Source: Lachnospiraceae bacterium (GTDB taxonomy: Bacteria; Bacillota; Clostridia; Lachnospirales; Lachnospiraceae). From it: a stretch of 64,000 nt of DNA. Location of the stretch: positions 18,199 to 82,198 of the forward strand of contig SVFB01000104.1 of NCBI GenBank assembly GCA_015057085.1. The letters run 5' to 3'. A program made the position numbers and the translations under genes. This document shows positions 9,979-16,953 of this stretch, piece by piece (positions within the stretch are counted from its first letter, which is position 1; each line of letters begins with the position of its first letter). The notes below the pieces were generated by a model. That model saw only the letters and a list, made by a program, of their open reading frames with translations, was not told the DNA's origin and made no database searches.

Positions 9979-11079
9979 TTATACTCTCTCTGCAATCAAA
10001 TCGCCCATTTGCGCTGTGCCAACCTGAGTGATTCCCTCTGTGGATTCACCCGGCTGAGGCATGATATCGATGGTGCGATATCCTTCTTTTAAAACTGCTT
10101 TAACAGCATTTTCAATTGCATTTGCTTCCTGATCCAAATCAAAGGAATAGCGAAGCATCATCGCAGCCGAAAGAATGGTTGCAATCGGATTTGCAATTCC
10201 CTTTCCTGCAATATCCGGTGCTGAACCGCCGCTTGGTTCATAAAGTCCGAATTTCGTATCATTTAAGCTGGCTGATGATAACATTCCGATGGAACCGGTT
10301 ACCATACTAGCTTCATCAGATAAAATATCTCCAAACATATTCTCTGTTAAAATCACATCGAACTGCTTTGGATCTTTTACAAGCTGCATTGCAGCATTGT
10401 CCACAAGCATATGCTCATAGCTTACTTCCGGATAATCCTTTGCAACTTCCTCTACTACTTTTCTCCAAAGTCTTGATGAATCAAGCACATTTGCTTTGTC
10501 TACAGAAGTGACTTTCTTGCGACGCTTCATTGCAATATCAAATCCACGTTTTGCAATTCTTCGAATTTCTTCTTCGTTATAAGTTAAAGTATCGGTTGCT
10601 GTCATAAGCCCGTTTACTTCTTTGGTCTCTCTTGCACCGAAATATAATCCGCCGGTCAACTCTCTCATAATCATCATATCGAATCCGTCTCCGATAATAT
10701 CTGCACGAAGCGGGCAGGCTGCGGATAATTCTTTATATAAATAAGCAGGTCTTAAATTCGCAAATAAATTAAGTGATTTTCTTAATTTTAAAAGTCCGGC
10801 TTCCGGTCTAAGCTCCGGAGCAAGTTTATACCAAGGACTAGTTGCAGTATTTCCTCCGATTGACCCCATCAATACCGCGTCTGATGCAAGCGCTTCCTCA
10901 ATCGCTTCATCTGTCAGCGGAACTCCTGTTGCATCGATGGAGCATCCGCCCATCAAAATTTCCGTATAATGAAATTGATGTCCAAATTTAACACCAATTT
11001 GATCTAACACTTTCTTGGCTTCTGTTACGATTTCCGGTCCTATTCCATCTCCGGAAATTACGCCAATACGACAATCCAT
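9979..11079 (-). CDS. leuB: 3-isopropylmalate dehydrogenase
   Basis: LeuB oxidatively decarboxylates 3-isopropylmalate to 2-oxoisocaproate with NAD in leucine synthesis. The protein has 366 residues with GDGIGPE near the N-terminus, the substrate arginines in [13 protein letters not shown] (about 94-106), and the metal and NAD region [11 protein letters not shown] and [14 protein letters not shown]. It is the first gene of the leuB-ilvD-ilvB-serC-serA unit. leuA and leuCD are absent from the window, so leucine genes are split in this genome. A good sigma-A promoter and a small inverted repeat lie just upstream. Confidence 0.97.
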   Translation of the reverse strand: MDCRIGVISGDGIGPEIVTEAKKVLDQIGVKFGHQFHYTEILMGGCSIDATGVPLTDEAIEEALASDAVLMGSIGGNTATSPWYKLAPELRPEAGLLKLRKSLNLFANLRPAYLYKELSAACPLRADIIGDGFDMMIMRELTGGLYFGARETKEVNGLMTATDTLTYNEEEIRRIAKRGFDIAMKRRKKVTSVDKANVLDSSRLWRKVVEEVAKDYPEVSYEHMLVDNAAMQLVKDPKQFDVILTENMFGDILSDEASMVTGSIGMLSSASLNDTKFGLYEPSGGSAPDIAGKGIANPIATILSAAMMLRYSFDLDQEANAIENAVKAVLKEGYRTIDIMPQPGESTEGITQVGTAQMGDLIAERV

Positions 11080-11102
11080 TATTTGTACCTCACTTTTTAC
11101 AT

Positions 11103-11123
11103 ATTGATTGACCTATCATCAAT
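11103..11123. promoter_or_regulatory. Inverted repeat in the leuB leader
   Basis: ATTGATTGA and TCATCAAT form an 8-bp inverted repeat with one unpaired T around CCTA. It lies within the predicted leuB leader, just upstream of the ribosome binding site (GTGAGG). It could be an operator or a small RNA hairpin; the cognate factor is unknown. Confidence 0.35.
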
Positions 11124-11143
11124 CCAAATCATAATCATTTAAT

Positions 11144-11172
11144 ATATTAAAGCAATAAATCACGCTTTTCAA
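11144..11172 (-). promoter_or_regulatory. Promoter of the leuB-ilvD-ilvB-ser operon
   Basis: On the minus strand TTGAAA (11167-11172), a 17-bp spacer and TAATAT (11144-11149) match the sigma-A consensus well. The start would be near 11137, giving a leader of about 58 nt, too short for a T-box; no T-box antiterminator motif (GGTGGNACC) was seen. Confidence 0.75.
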
Positions 11173-11397
11173 CCGAAAAGAATATCGTACTTTTTTATAA
11201 ATCTCATAACATAATGTTATACAAGATATTTTTGTCATTAAAATTGTTTATATTACAGTGTTCAATTTCATTTCATCTTAAATTCAAATTTTCGCATCTG
11301 ACAGATATCATAACAGATATTCACTAAAAAATCTCTATGTTTAAAAAATTTCATCTTACACATGAGTAAAATGAAATTTTAATCCAATGATAAATTC
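11173..11397. other. Gene-free stretch upstream of leuB with inverted and direct repeats
   Basis: No convincing gene is present. It holds a long inverted repeat at 11345-11380 (10 + 4 paired bases with one mismatch, loop ACATGA), a direct repeat ACAGATAT at 11301 and 11313, and two copies of TTTCATCTTA (about 11271 and 11350). The sequence is very A+T rich. The repeats may be binding sites for a regulator of leuB, but nothing identifies it. Confidence 0.5.
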
Positions 11398-11431
11398 AAA
11401 AAAAGAGACCTCTGTGAATACAGAGATCTCT
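11398..11431 (-). terminator. Intrinsic terminator of yajC
   Basis: On the minus strand a 12-bp stem (11404-11415 with 11420-11431, one G-U, loop ATTC) is followed by T6. It lies 20 nt after the yajC stop. Confidence 0.93.
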
Positions 11432-11451
11432 GATGATATCTATTCTTAATA

Positions 11452-11862
11452 TTATTCAGCGTCTTTCTTCTTTCCAAAAAGACCTTTCTTCTCGGTTTCA
11501 ACCTTATCTTCAACCACATCCTGTGCAGCTGCAACAGCATCTTCCGGCTTCTCGATATCTGCGATTGCAGACTTAGCCATCGGAATACGGCAGTTCTTAT
11601 TGTTACCGAACTCAACAATGACAGTATCGTCCTGGATGTCGATGATGGTTCCGTAAAATCCGCTTGTTGTAAGTACGGTATCGCCAATTCCAACATCATT
11701 TAACATTGCTTCCTTTTTCTTCTGTTCCTTCTTCTGAGGACGAATCATAAGGAAATACATGATACCGAATAATATTACTAACCATAAAACCATAGTGATA
11801 GCACTCATTGGATTGCTTGCGCTCGCAGTGGTGCTTGAGTCTAATAAAACAGATAACAACAT
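11452..11862 (-). CDS. yajC: Preprotein translocase subunit YajC
   Basis: YajC is the small membrane partner of the SecDF accessory complex of the Sec translocon. The 136 residues comprise an N-terminal membrane helix (about 20-42) ending in MIRPQKKEQKKK, a soluble domain with LTTSGFYGTIIDIQDDTVIVE (described here in parts: SGFYG and GTIIDI), and a charged, low-complexity tail rich in Glu and Lys. AGGAGG stands 7 nt before ATG. In many Firmicutes yajC follows tgt, as here, but a promoter-like sequence and a strong terminator suggest separate transcription. secD and secF are not in the window. Confidence 0.95.
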   Translation of the reverse strand: MLLSVLLDSSTTASASNPMSAITMVLWLVILFGIMYFLMIRPQKKEQKKKEAMLNDVGIGDTVLTTSGFYGTIIDIQDDTVIVEFGNNKNCRIPMAKSAIADIEKPEDAVAAAQDVVEDKVETEKKGLFGKKKDAE

Positions 11863-11894
11863 TTGTGTTCCTCCTAAAAAATATGCTAGAAAAT

Positions 11895-11923
11895 ATTTTA
11901 CACAAGAACGCTTTTACTCGCAA
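11895..11923 (-). promoter_or_regulatory. Candidate yajC promoter
   Basis: On the minus strand TTGCGA (11918-11923), 17 bp and TAAAAT (11895-11900). The -35 falls inside a hairpin (about 11908-11929, AACGCTT/AAGCGTT) that may act as a weak tgt terminator. Confidence 0.5.
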
Positions 11924-11973
11924 GCGTTTTTGGCTTTCTTAATAAAGTTTTTCGAATTAACCCCGGAATATTC

Positions 11974-13113
11974 CTAATCCTGACCATGTTCCATGGAATC
12001 AAGTAAATTCGCTTTATAAGATGCAAATCGTCCCTCGTCTAAGGCAGCACGAATTTCCTCCATCATATTATTATAGAAATATAGATTATGAAGGACCATC
12101 AGTCGAAGGCCAAGCATCTCTCCTGCCTTTAACAAATGACGAATATATGCGCGGGAATACTTACGGCATGCAGGGCAATTGCAGCCTTCCTCGATTGGGC
12201 GCATGTCTTTTTCGAATTTTTTATTGTTCAAGTTTAACTTGCCGAATTTTGTATAGGCATGGCCATGTCTTCCGTTTCGGCTTGGATAAACACAATCAAA
12301 GAAATCCACACCGCGTTCAACACCTTCTAAGATATTTGCAGGAGTTCCGACTCCCATCAAATAGGTCGGCTTGTCCTGAGGGAGATAAGGAACTGTTTCC
12401 TCTAACACGTGATACATCTCTTCGTGGCTCTCTCCAACTGCAAGACCTCCAACGGCATATCCATCCAAATCCATTTCAGAAATGCGTTTCGCATGGTCAA
12501 TTCGAATGTCATCAAAAATTGCGCCCTGATTAATTCCAAAGAGAAGCTGATTTGGATTGACTGTATCCTCTAAACCATTAAGCCTTGCCATTTCTGTCTT
12601 GCATCGACTGAGCCATCTGGTGGTTCTGGCTACAGAATCCTCCACATATTTGCGTTCAGCGAGCGCAGGCGGACATTCATCAAATGCCATTGCAATGGTC
12701 GAACCTAAATTGGACTGAATCTGCATACTCTCCTCAGGTCCCATAAAGATTTTCGCTCCATCAATATGAGAATGAAAATGAACGCCTTCTTCTTTGATTT
12801 TGCGCAATCCGGCCAGCGAATAAACCTGAAATCCGCCGGAATCGGTTAAAATCGGTCTGTCCCAAACCATAAACTTATGTAAACCACCTAATTCCTTAAT
12901 GGTTTTATCTCCGGTTCGAACATGTAGATGATAAGTATTTGATAATTCGACCTGACATTTAATTTCTTTTAAATCTTCTGTGGAAACAGCGCCTTTGATT
13001 GCTCCCACTGTTCCAACATTCATAAAAACAGGAGTCTGAATATCGCCATGCACGGTATGAAATGTGCCACGCTTTGCTCTTCCTTCTGTTTTTAACAAAT
13101 CATATTTTGCCAT
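11974..13113 (-). CDS. tgt: tRNA-guanine transglycosylase (queuine/preQ1)
   Basis: Tgt exchanges guanine-34 of GUN-anticodon tRNAs for the queuosine precursor preQ1. The protein has 379 residues. The nucleophilic aspartate lies in ILTDSGGFQVYSL (about 88-100), and the zinc site CNCPACRKYS with a downstream histidine (about 307-340) is complete. No queuosine-biosynthesis genes (queC, D, E, F, A) are in this window. The gene is divergent from aroC. A small hairpin (CCTTTCGGAAAGG, about 13126-13138) covers the AAAGGA that could serve as ribosome binding site. Confidence 0.97.
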   Translation of the reverse strand: MAKYDLLKTEGRAKRGTFHTVHGDIQTPVFMNVGTVGAIKGAVSTEDLKEIKCQVELSNTYHLHVRTGDKTIKELGGLHKFMVWDRPILTDSGGFQVYSLAGLRKIKEEGVHFHSHIDGAKIFMGPEESMQIQSNLGSTIAMAFDECPPALAERKYVEDSVARTTRWLSRCKTEMARLNGLEDTVNPNQLLFGINQGAIFDDIRIDHAKRISEMDLDGYAVGGLAVGESHEEMYHVLEETVPYLPQDKPTYLMGVGTPANILEGVERGVDFFDCVYPSRNGRHGHAYTKFGKLNLNNKKFEKDMRPIEEGCNCPACRKYSRAYIRHLLKAGEMLGLRLMVLHNLYFYNNMMEEIRAALDEGRFASYKANLLDSMEHGQD

Positions 13114-13227
13114 ATTTTTATCTCTATCCTTTCCGAAAGGGATTGTATACTAAAAAAACATGTATGAGTATATCATGGATTCTATGTTTTTTCCATTACC
13201 TATTCCACATTTTATTGCCTTTGCGCC

Positions 13228-13256
13228 TTGCGAATTGTGATTGCTTTCTCTATAAT
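13228..13256 (+). promoter_or_regulatory. aroC promoter
   Basis: TTGCGA (13228-13233), 17 bp, TATAAT (13251-13256). The leader is about 30 nt and holds AAAGGAG before the ATG at 13293. Confidence 0.75.
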
Positions 13257-13292
13257 GAGTCTAAATTGTTTATTACTTTAAAGGAGCAAATT

Positions 13293-14363
13293 ATGGCAGG
13301 ATCAAGTTTCGGAACAATATTTAAAGTCACAACATTCGGAGAATCTCACGGTAAAGGCATCGGTGTCATCATCGATGGTTGTCCGGCGGGGCTTACGCTT
13401 TCGGAAGAACTTGTTCAACCCTATTTAGACCGTCGCGCACCTGGACAATCTAAATTTTCCACCCCTCGCAAAGAGGCTGATGCTGTTGAAATCTTATCCG
13501 GTGTTTTCGAAGGCAAAACCACCGGAACTCCGATTATGATGGTTGTGATGAATCAAAATCAAAAATCAAAGGATTATAGCGAAATCGCTTCCTACTTCCG
13601 TCCGGGTCATGCAGATTTCGGATTTGATACAAAGTACGGCTTTCGCGATTACCGCGGAGGTGGTCGTTCCTCCGGTCGCGAGACAATTGGTCGCGTTGCC
13701 GCCGGTGCTGTCGCAGATTTACTTTTGAAACAAAAAGGAATCGAAATCAAGGCATATGCAAAATCCATCGGTCCGGTATCTTGCAATGCATATGATTTTG
13801 AAGAAATTGAAAAAAATCCGCTTAGAATGCCAGATCATGACGCATTTGAAAAAGCGGAAGAATATTTGGTTCAATGTATGAATGAGGGTGATTCCGCAGG
13901 TGGAATCATCGAATGTATAATCGAAGGTGTTCCGGCCGGCTTGGGCGATCCTGTTTTTGATAAATTAGATGCCAATCTGGCGAAAGCGATTTTCTCCATT
14001 GGCGCTGTAAAAGGCTTTGAAATCGGTGATGGATTCGAAGTGGCCAATCTACGCGGTTCACAGAACAATGATTCTTTTATGATGCAAGATGGCTCAGTCT
14101 CCAAAAAGACAAATCATGCCGGCGGAATTTTAGGCGGAATCAGTGATGGAACGCCGATTGTATTTCGATGTGCAATCAAACCAACCCCATCCATTTCAGC
14201 GACACAGCATACTGTCAATAAAAACGGTGAAGAAATCGAGATATCGATTAAAGGTCGCCACGATCCGATTATCGTTCCTCGCGCGGTGCCTGTAGTAGAA
14301 GCCATGGCTGCCATCACTTTGCTTGATGCATTATTGCTAAATGAAACAGCAAGACTTTATTAA
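13293..14363 (+). CDS. aroC: Chorismate synthase
   Basis: AroC converts EPSP to chorismate using reduced FMN without net redox change, the last step of the shikimate pathway. It has 356 residues starting MAGSSFGTIFKVTTFGESHG. The reading frame is open for 77 more codons upstream, but the ATG at 13293 has AAAGGAG and a promoter and matches family starts. Signature segments are FGESHG, the RDYRGGGRSSGRET phosphate/FMN region (about 100-113) and GRHDP. It is a lone aro gene between divergent tgt and convergent trhP. Chorismate also leads to prephenate, a precursor that TrhP-type tRNA hydroxylation is reported to need. Confidence 0.97.
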   Translation: MAGSSFGTIFKVTTFGESHGKGIGVIIDGCPAGLTLSEELVQPYLDRRAPGQSKFSTPRKEADAVEILSGVFEGKTTGTPIMMVVMNQNQKSKDYSEIASYFRPGHADFGFDTKYGFRDYRGGGRSSGRETIGRVAAGAVADLLLKQKGIEIKAYAKSIGPVSCNAYDFEEIEKNPLRMPDHDAFEKAEEYLVQCMNEGDSAGGIIECIIEGVPAGLGDPVFDKLDANLAKAIFSIGAVKGFEIGDGFEVANLRGSQNNDSFMMQDGSVSKKTNHAGGILGGISDGTPIVFRCAIKPTPSISATQHTVNKNGEEIEISIKGRHDPIIVPRAVPVVEAMAAITLLDALLLNETARLY

Positions 14364-14397
14364 GTTTCATCTTTTAATATTATGATAATAACAAGAT

Positions 14398-14527
14398 AGC
14401 ATGTTGCTTGCAACATGCTCGCGCCGAGCGCAGTTGCTGAAAGCAACATATTCCTATTGCGCGAGTGCGCATCCATAGCGGAGCGCTTTTTATGATATAG
14501 GAATTTCGGAGAAATTATCTATATCAT
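14398..14527 (+). repeat. Structured 130-bp intergenic repeat, copy 1
   Basis: The element starts 35 bases after the aroC stop. In order it holds: a near-perfect palindrome AGCATGTTGC/GCAACATGCT (14398-14419); CTCGCGC pairing with GCGCGAG across an inner hairpin GTTGCT/AGCAAC; a G+C hairpin GCGC-CC/GG-GCGC followed by T5; and an A+T-rich tail hairpin (14492-14527) with apical CGGAG. A second copy lies at 63867-63996 in the same orientation, with the G+C-rich core nearly identical and the tail stem different but still paired. Confidence 0.85.
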
Positions 14528-14567
14528 AAAAAAGCAAAGAGCCACATAGTGACTCTTTGTTTTTTTA
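14528..14567. terminator. Bidirectional terminator between aroC and trhP
   Basis: An 11-bp stem (14535-14545 with 14549-14559, CAAAGAG core) is flanked by T7 on the plus strand and by TTTTTT on the minus strand, so it can end transcripts from both convergent genes. Confidence 0.9.
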
Positions 14568-15827
14568 ATCTAATGCAATTGCATGATCTTCTTTTCTTCT
14601 TAAAATATCAAACTGATCTAATTTTCTTCCATGATCTAATTCCACATAGAATACTTGTTTAGAATGCGGGCAGGATTCAATTGGTTTGCCCTCTTCATCT
14701 ACCATCTTTGTGACGATAGCAGGAATATTATCTCCGTTTGGTTTCATAATTTCGATTTCTTCACCAACGGAGAATTTATTTCTTTGCTCCATTCGATATA
14801 AGCCATCTTCGTTTGCTTCTCCCACAATTCCTAAGTAAGTATAGCCTTGCTCGTAGGTGTTATTATCATAAATCTGGCTATCCTCCGAAGGTTTTCCATA
14901 GAAAAAGCCTGTCGTAAACTGACGATAGGTACAGCTGCGAATCTGCTCACGGTACCAATCCATATTGGATTCATATTGCTCTTTTGATGTAAAGAAATCA
15001 TCAAACGCTTTGCGATAGGTTCGCGCAACAGTTGCTACATATAATGCAGTCTTCATACGTCCTTCGATTTTAAAAGAATCAATCCCGGCATCAATCATAT
15101 CCGGAATATGCTCGATCATACACAAATCCTTTGAATTGAAAATAAAAGTACCACGTTCATTTTCATATACCGGTAAATATTCACCCGGACGCTTTTCCTC
15201 CACAACAGAGTATTTCCATCTGCACGGATGTGTGCAAGCGCCTTTATTGGCATCTCTTCCTGTGAAATAATTAGAAAGCAGACATCTTCCGGAATATGAG
15301 ATACACATTGCGCCATGAATAAATGACTCAATTTCCATATCCTTTGGAATATGCGCTCTAATCTCTTTAATCTCTTTTAAAGACAATTCTCTGGCCGCTA
15401 CCACACGATCAGCTCCAAGATTATGCCAGAACAGGTAGGTTTCATAATTGGTATTATTTGCCTGAGTACTGATATGTCTTTCAATATGAGGCGCCACTTC
15501 GCCAGCAATCATAAAGATAGCAGGATCAGCAATGATTAAGGCATCAGGTCTTTCCGGCTTCATATTCTCTAGTTCTGTCAAATACTCTCTTACGCCATCT
15601 AAATCATAGTTATGTGCCAAAATATTAGCAGTTACATGAACTTTGACATTGTGTGCATGTGCAAATGCAATTCCTTCCGCCATCTCTTCCATGGTAAAAT
15701 TCTTTGCTTTTGCGCGCAAACCAAAGGCTTCTCCTCCGATATATACTGCATCCGCGCCGTAGATAACAGCAATCTTTAATACTTCTAAACTAGAAGCCGG
15801 CACAAGTAATTCCACGTTATGTCTCAT
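14565..15827 (-). CDS. trhP: U32-family tRNA uridine-34 hydroxylation protein (TrhP-like)
   Basis: The protein has 420 residues and belongs to peptidase family U32. In B. subtilis and E. coli the corresponding proteins are needed to hydroxylate uridine 34 of tRNA (ho5U), so true peptidase activity is doubtful. The signature SFIHGAMCISYSGRC with further cysteines in GACTHPC (about 160-195) fits an iron-sulfur site. The start is ATG at 15827 with AAAGGAG 7 nt upstream; longer starts run into the trmR coding region. It follows trmR by 10 nt, which supports the role because TrmR methylates ho5U to mo5U. The B. subtilis cluster has two such genes; only one is seen here. Confidence 0.92.
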   Translation of the reverse strand: MRHNVELLVPASSLEVLKIAVIYGADAVYIGGEAFGLRAKAKNFTMEEMAEGIAFAHAHNVKVHVTANILAHNYDLDGVREYLTELENMKPERPDALIIADPAIFMIAGEVAPHIERHISTQANNTNYETYLFWHNLGADRVVAARELSLKEIKEIRAHIPKDMEIESFIHGAMCISYSGRCLLSNYFTGRDANKGACTHPCRWKYSVVEEKRPGEYLPVYENERGTFIFNSKDLCMIEHIPDMIDAGIDSFKIEGRMKTALYVATVARTYRKAFDDFFTSKEQYESNMDWYREQIRSCTYRQFTTGFFYGKPSEDSQIYDNNTYEQGYTYLGIVGEANEDGLYRMEQRNKFSVGEEIEIMKPNGDNIPAIVTKMVDEEGKPIESCPHSKQVFYVELDHGRKLDQFDILRRKEDHAIALD

Positions 15828-15837
15828 TTTAACTCCT

Positions 15838-16494
15838 TTAAACATTTGCTCTATCATTCTTGACAGATACTGTGATTCCATCTCCCACCGGCAAAATGGT
15901 GGTTGTCAAATCATCCCGATGTGTCAATTCAAATAAATAATCTCTCATCCTCTTATAAATGGTTCGATTTCGTCGTTCTACAATATAATGACTTTCGACC
16001 ACATCCCCATCCTGTAATACATTGTCAGAAAGCAGGATGCCGCCATTCTTAAGCAGACGCATGATTTCAGGGAAAAAGTTAATATATTGCCCCTTTGCCG
16101 CGTCCATAAAGATCAGATCAAATTGCCCTTCTAATGTCGGCAGAATTTCCATTGCATCCCCTTCGAGCAATGTGATTTGAGATTGTTTCTCGGCTCTTTT
16201 AAAGTTCTCTTTTGCAATTGGAATTCTTTTATCATAATTTTCAATTGTGACCAACTCACAAGGAACCGGATCATATTCACACATCAAAATTGCCGAAAAA
16301 CCAACTGCCGTTCCAACTTCCAAGATTCGCATGGGACGTTGCGCCGCCAGTAAAAATTTCAAAAAGCTCTGCATTTCCTTCCGAATAATCGGAACTGCGG
16401 AATCCAGAGCTTCTTTTTCAATTTCATCCAAAATTGGTGTATTCCCGGAGTCAAAGGAGTTGATAAATGTCACAAGACGTTCATCAACTATCAT
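15838..16494 (-). CDS. trmR: tRNA 5-hydroxyuridine-34 O-methyltransferase (TrmR-like)
   Basis: This is a 218-residue class I SAM methyltransferase of the O-methyltransferase-3 type. The SAM-binding motif ILEVGTAVGFSAIL lies at about residues 57-70, followed by an acidic ENYDKR, DLIFMDAAKGQY and LLSDNVL, the metal-dependent OMT pattern. The start ATG at 16494 overlaps the end of the upstream gene and has AGGAG 8 nt before it. By gene order (MltG-like, this gene, U32 protein) it corresponds to B. subtilis YrrM/TrmR, which makes 5-methoxyuridine in tRNA. A small-molecule OMT role is less likely. Confidence 0.9.
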   Translation of the reverse strand: MIVDERLVTFINSFDSGNTPILDEIEKEALDSAVPIIRKEMQSFLKFLLAAQRPMRILEVGTAVGFSAILMCEYDPVPCELVTIENYDKRIPIAKENFKRAEKQSQITLLEGDAMEILPTLEGQFDLIFMDAAKGQYINFFPEIMRLLKNGGILLSDNVLQDGDVVESHYIVERRNRTIYKRMRDYLFELTHRDDLTTTILPVGDGITVSVKNDRANV

Positions 16495-16495
16495 A

Positions 16496-16945
16496 TTATT
16501 GCTCTCCTGTTGTTTGTGCTTCACTTTCGCCGGAATTCGTTTCTGTACCTTCCATGGTTTCTGTACCTTCTGTACTCTCGATGGTGTTTCCACTCATGAT
16601 GACAATCATTTCTTTTGCTGTCTGTGAAGTATTCAGCGTATAAACGCCTGCTTTGATTTTCTTGGCATAAGCAGAAAGATTTAATTGTAATACAAACAAA
16701 TTCGCATCTCGAATCAAACCTTTATCTTCTAACATTTCTCCAAGTTCTTTTGCAGACATTCCGTCTTCCACCTGAACCATGATATCAGTTCCCGGCGCTT
16801 CATCAATCGCTTCTTCTGTAAAGATACGATATCCGAAATCAAATCCCACATCGCTAAAATGCATGCAGGCATAAATCACAACCAGCAAAAAAATGATTGC
16901 CACACCGATTTTAATAAAGGTTAGTAAAGCTTTGTTTACGTTCAT
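16496..16945 (-). CDS. MltG-like protein lacking the transglycosylase domain
   Basis: The 149-residue protein has a short cytoplasmic start, one membrane helix (about 9-28), and an extracytoplasmic LysM-like domain (about 52-112: VEDGMSAKELGEMLEDKG and LKAG-type KIKAGVYTLNTSQTAKEM). It ends in a Glu/Ser/Thr/Gly tail. Full-length MltG is around 350 residues and cuts nascent glycan strands with a YceG catalytic domain; that domain is absent here. The gene occupies the mltG slot of the conserved ruvX-DUF1292-mltG-trmR order. ATG at 16945 has TAGGAG 6 nt upstream and the gene overlaps the RNase J stop. It may regulate peptidoglycan synthesis without enzymatic activity. Confidence 0.82.
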   Translation of the reverse strand: MNVNKALLTFIKIGVAIIFLLVVIYACMHFSDVGFDFGYRIFTEEAIDEAPGTDIMVQVEDGMSAKELGEMLEDKGLIRDANLFVLQLNLSAYAKKIKAGVYTLNTSQTAKEMIVIMSGNTIESTEGTETMEGTETNSGESEAQTTGEQ

Positions 16946-16953
16946 AAAAACTC

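Noticed and set aside
11296..11391. Small 27-31 codon frame upstream of leuB as a leader peptide
   Set aside because: It has no run of leucine, isoleucine or valine codons, no good ribosome binding site, and lies upstream of the predicted promoter.
11080..11400. T-box riboswitch upstream of the leuB operon
   Set aside because: No antiterminator motif GGTGGNACC or specifier stem was found and no terminator precedes leuB.
11379..11923. Two frames overlapping yajC in other phases
   Set aside because: yajC has a clear ribosome binding site and family match; the overlapping frames have none.
13062..13292. N-terminal extension of aroC
   Set aside because: The extension overlaps the tgt start region and both promoters; the ATG at 13293 has AAAGGAG and the family N-terminus.
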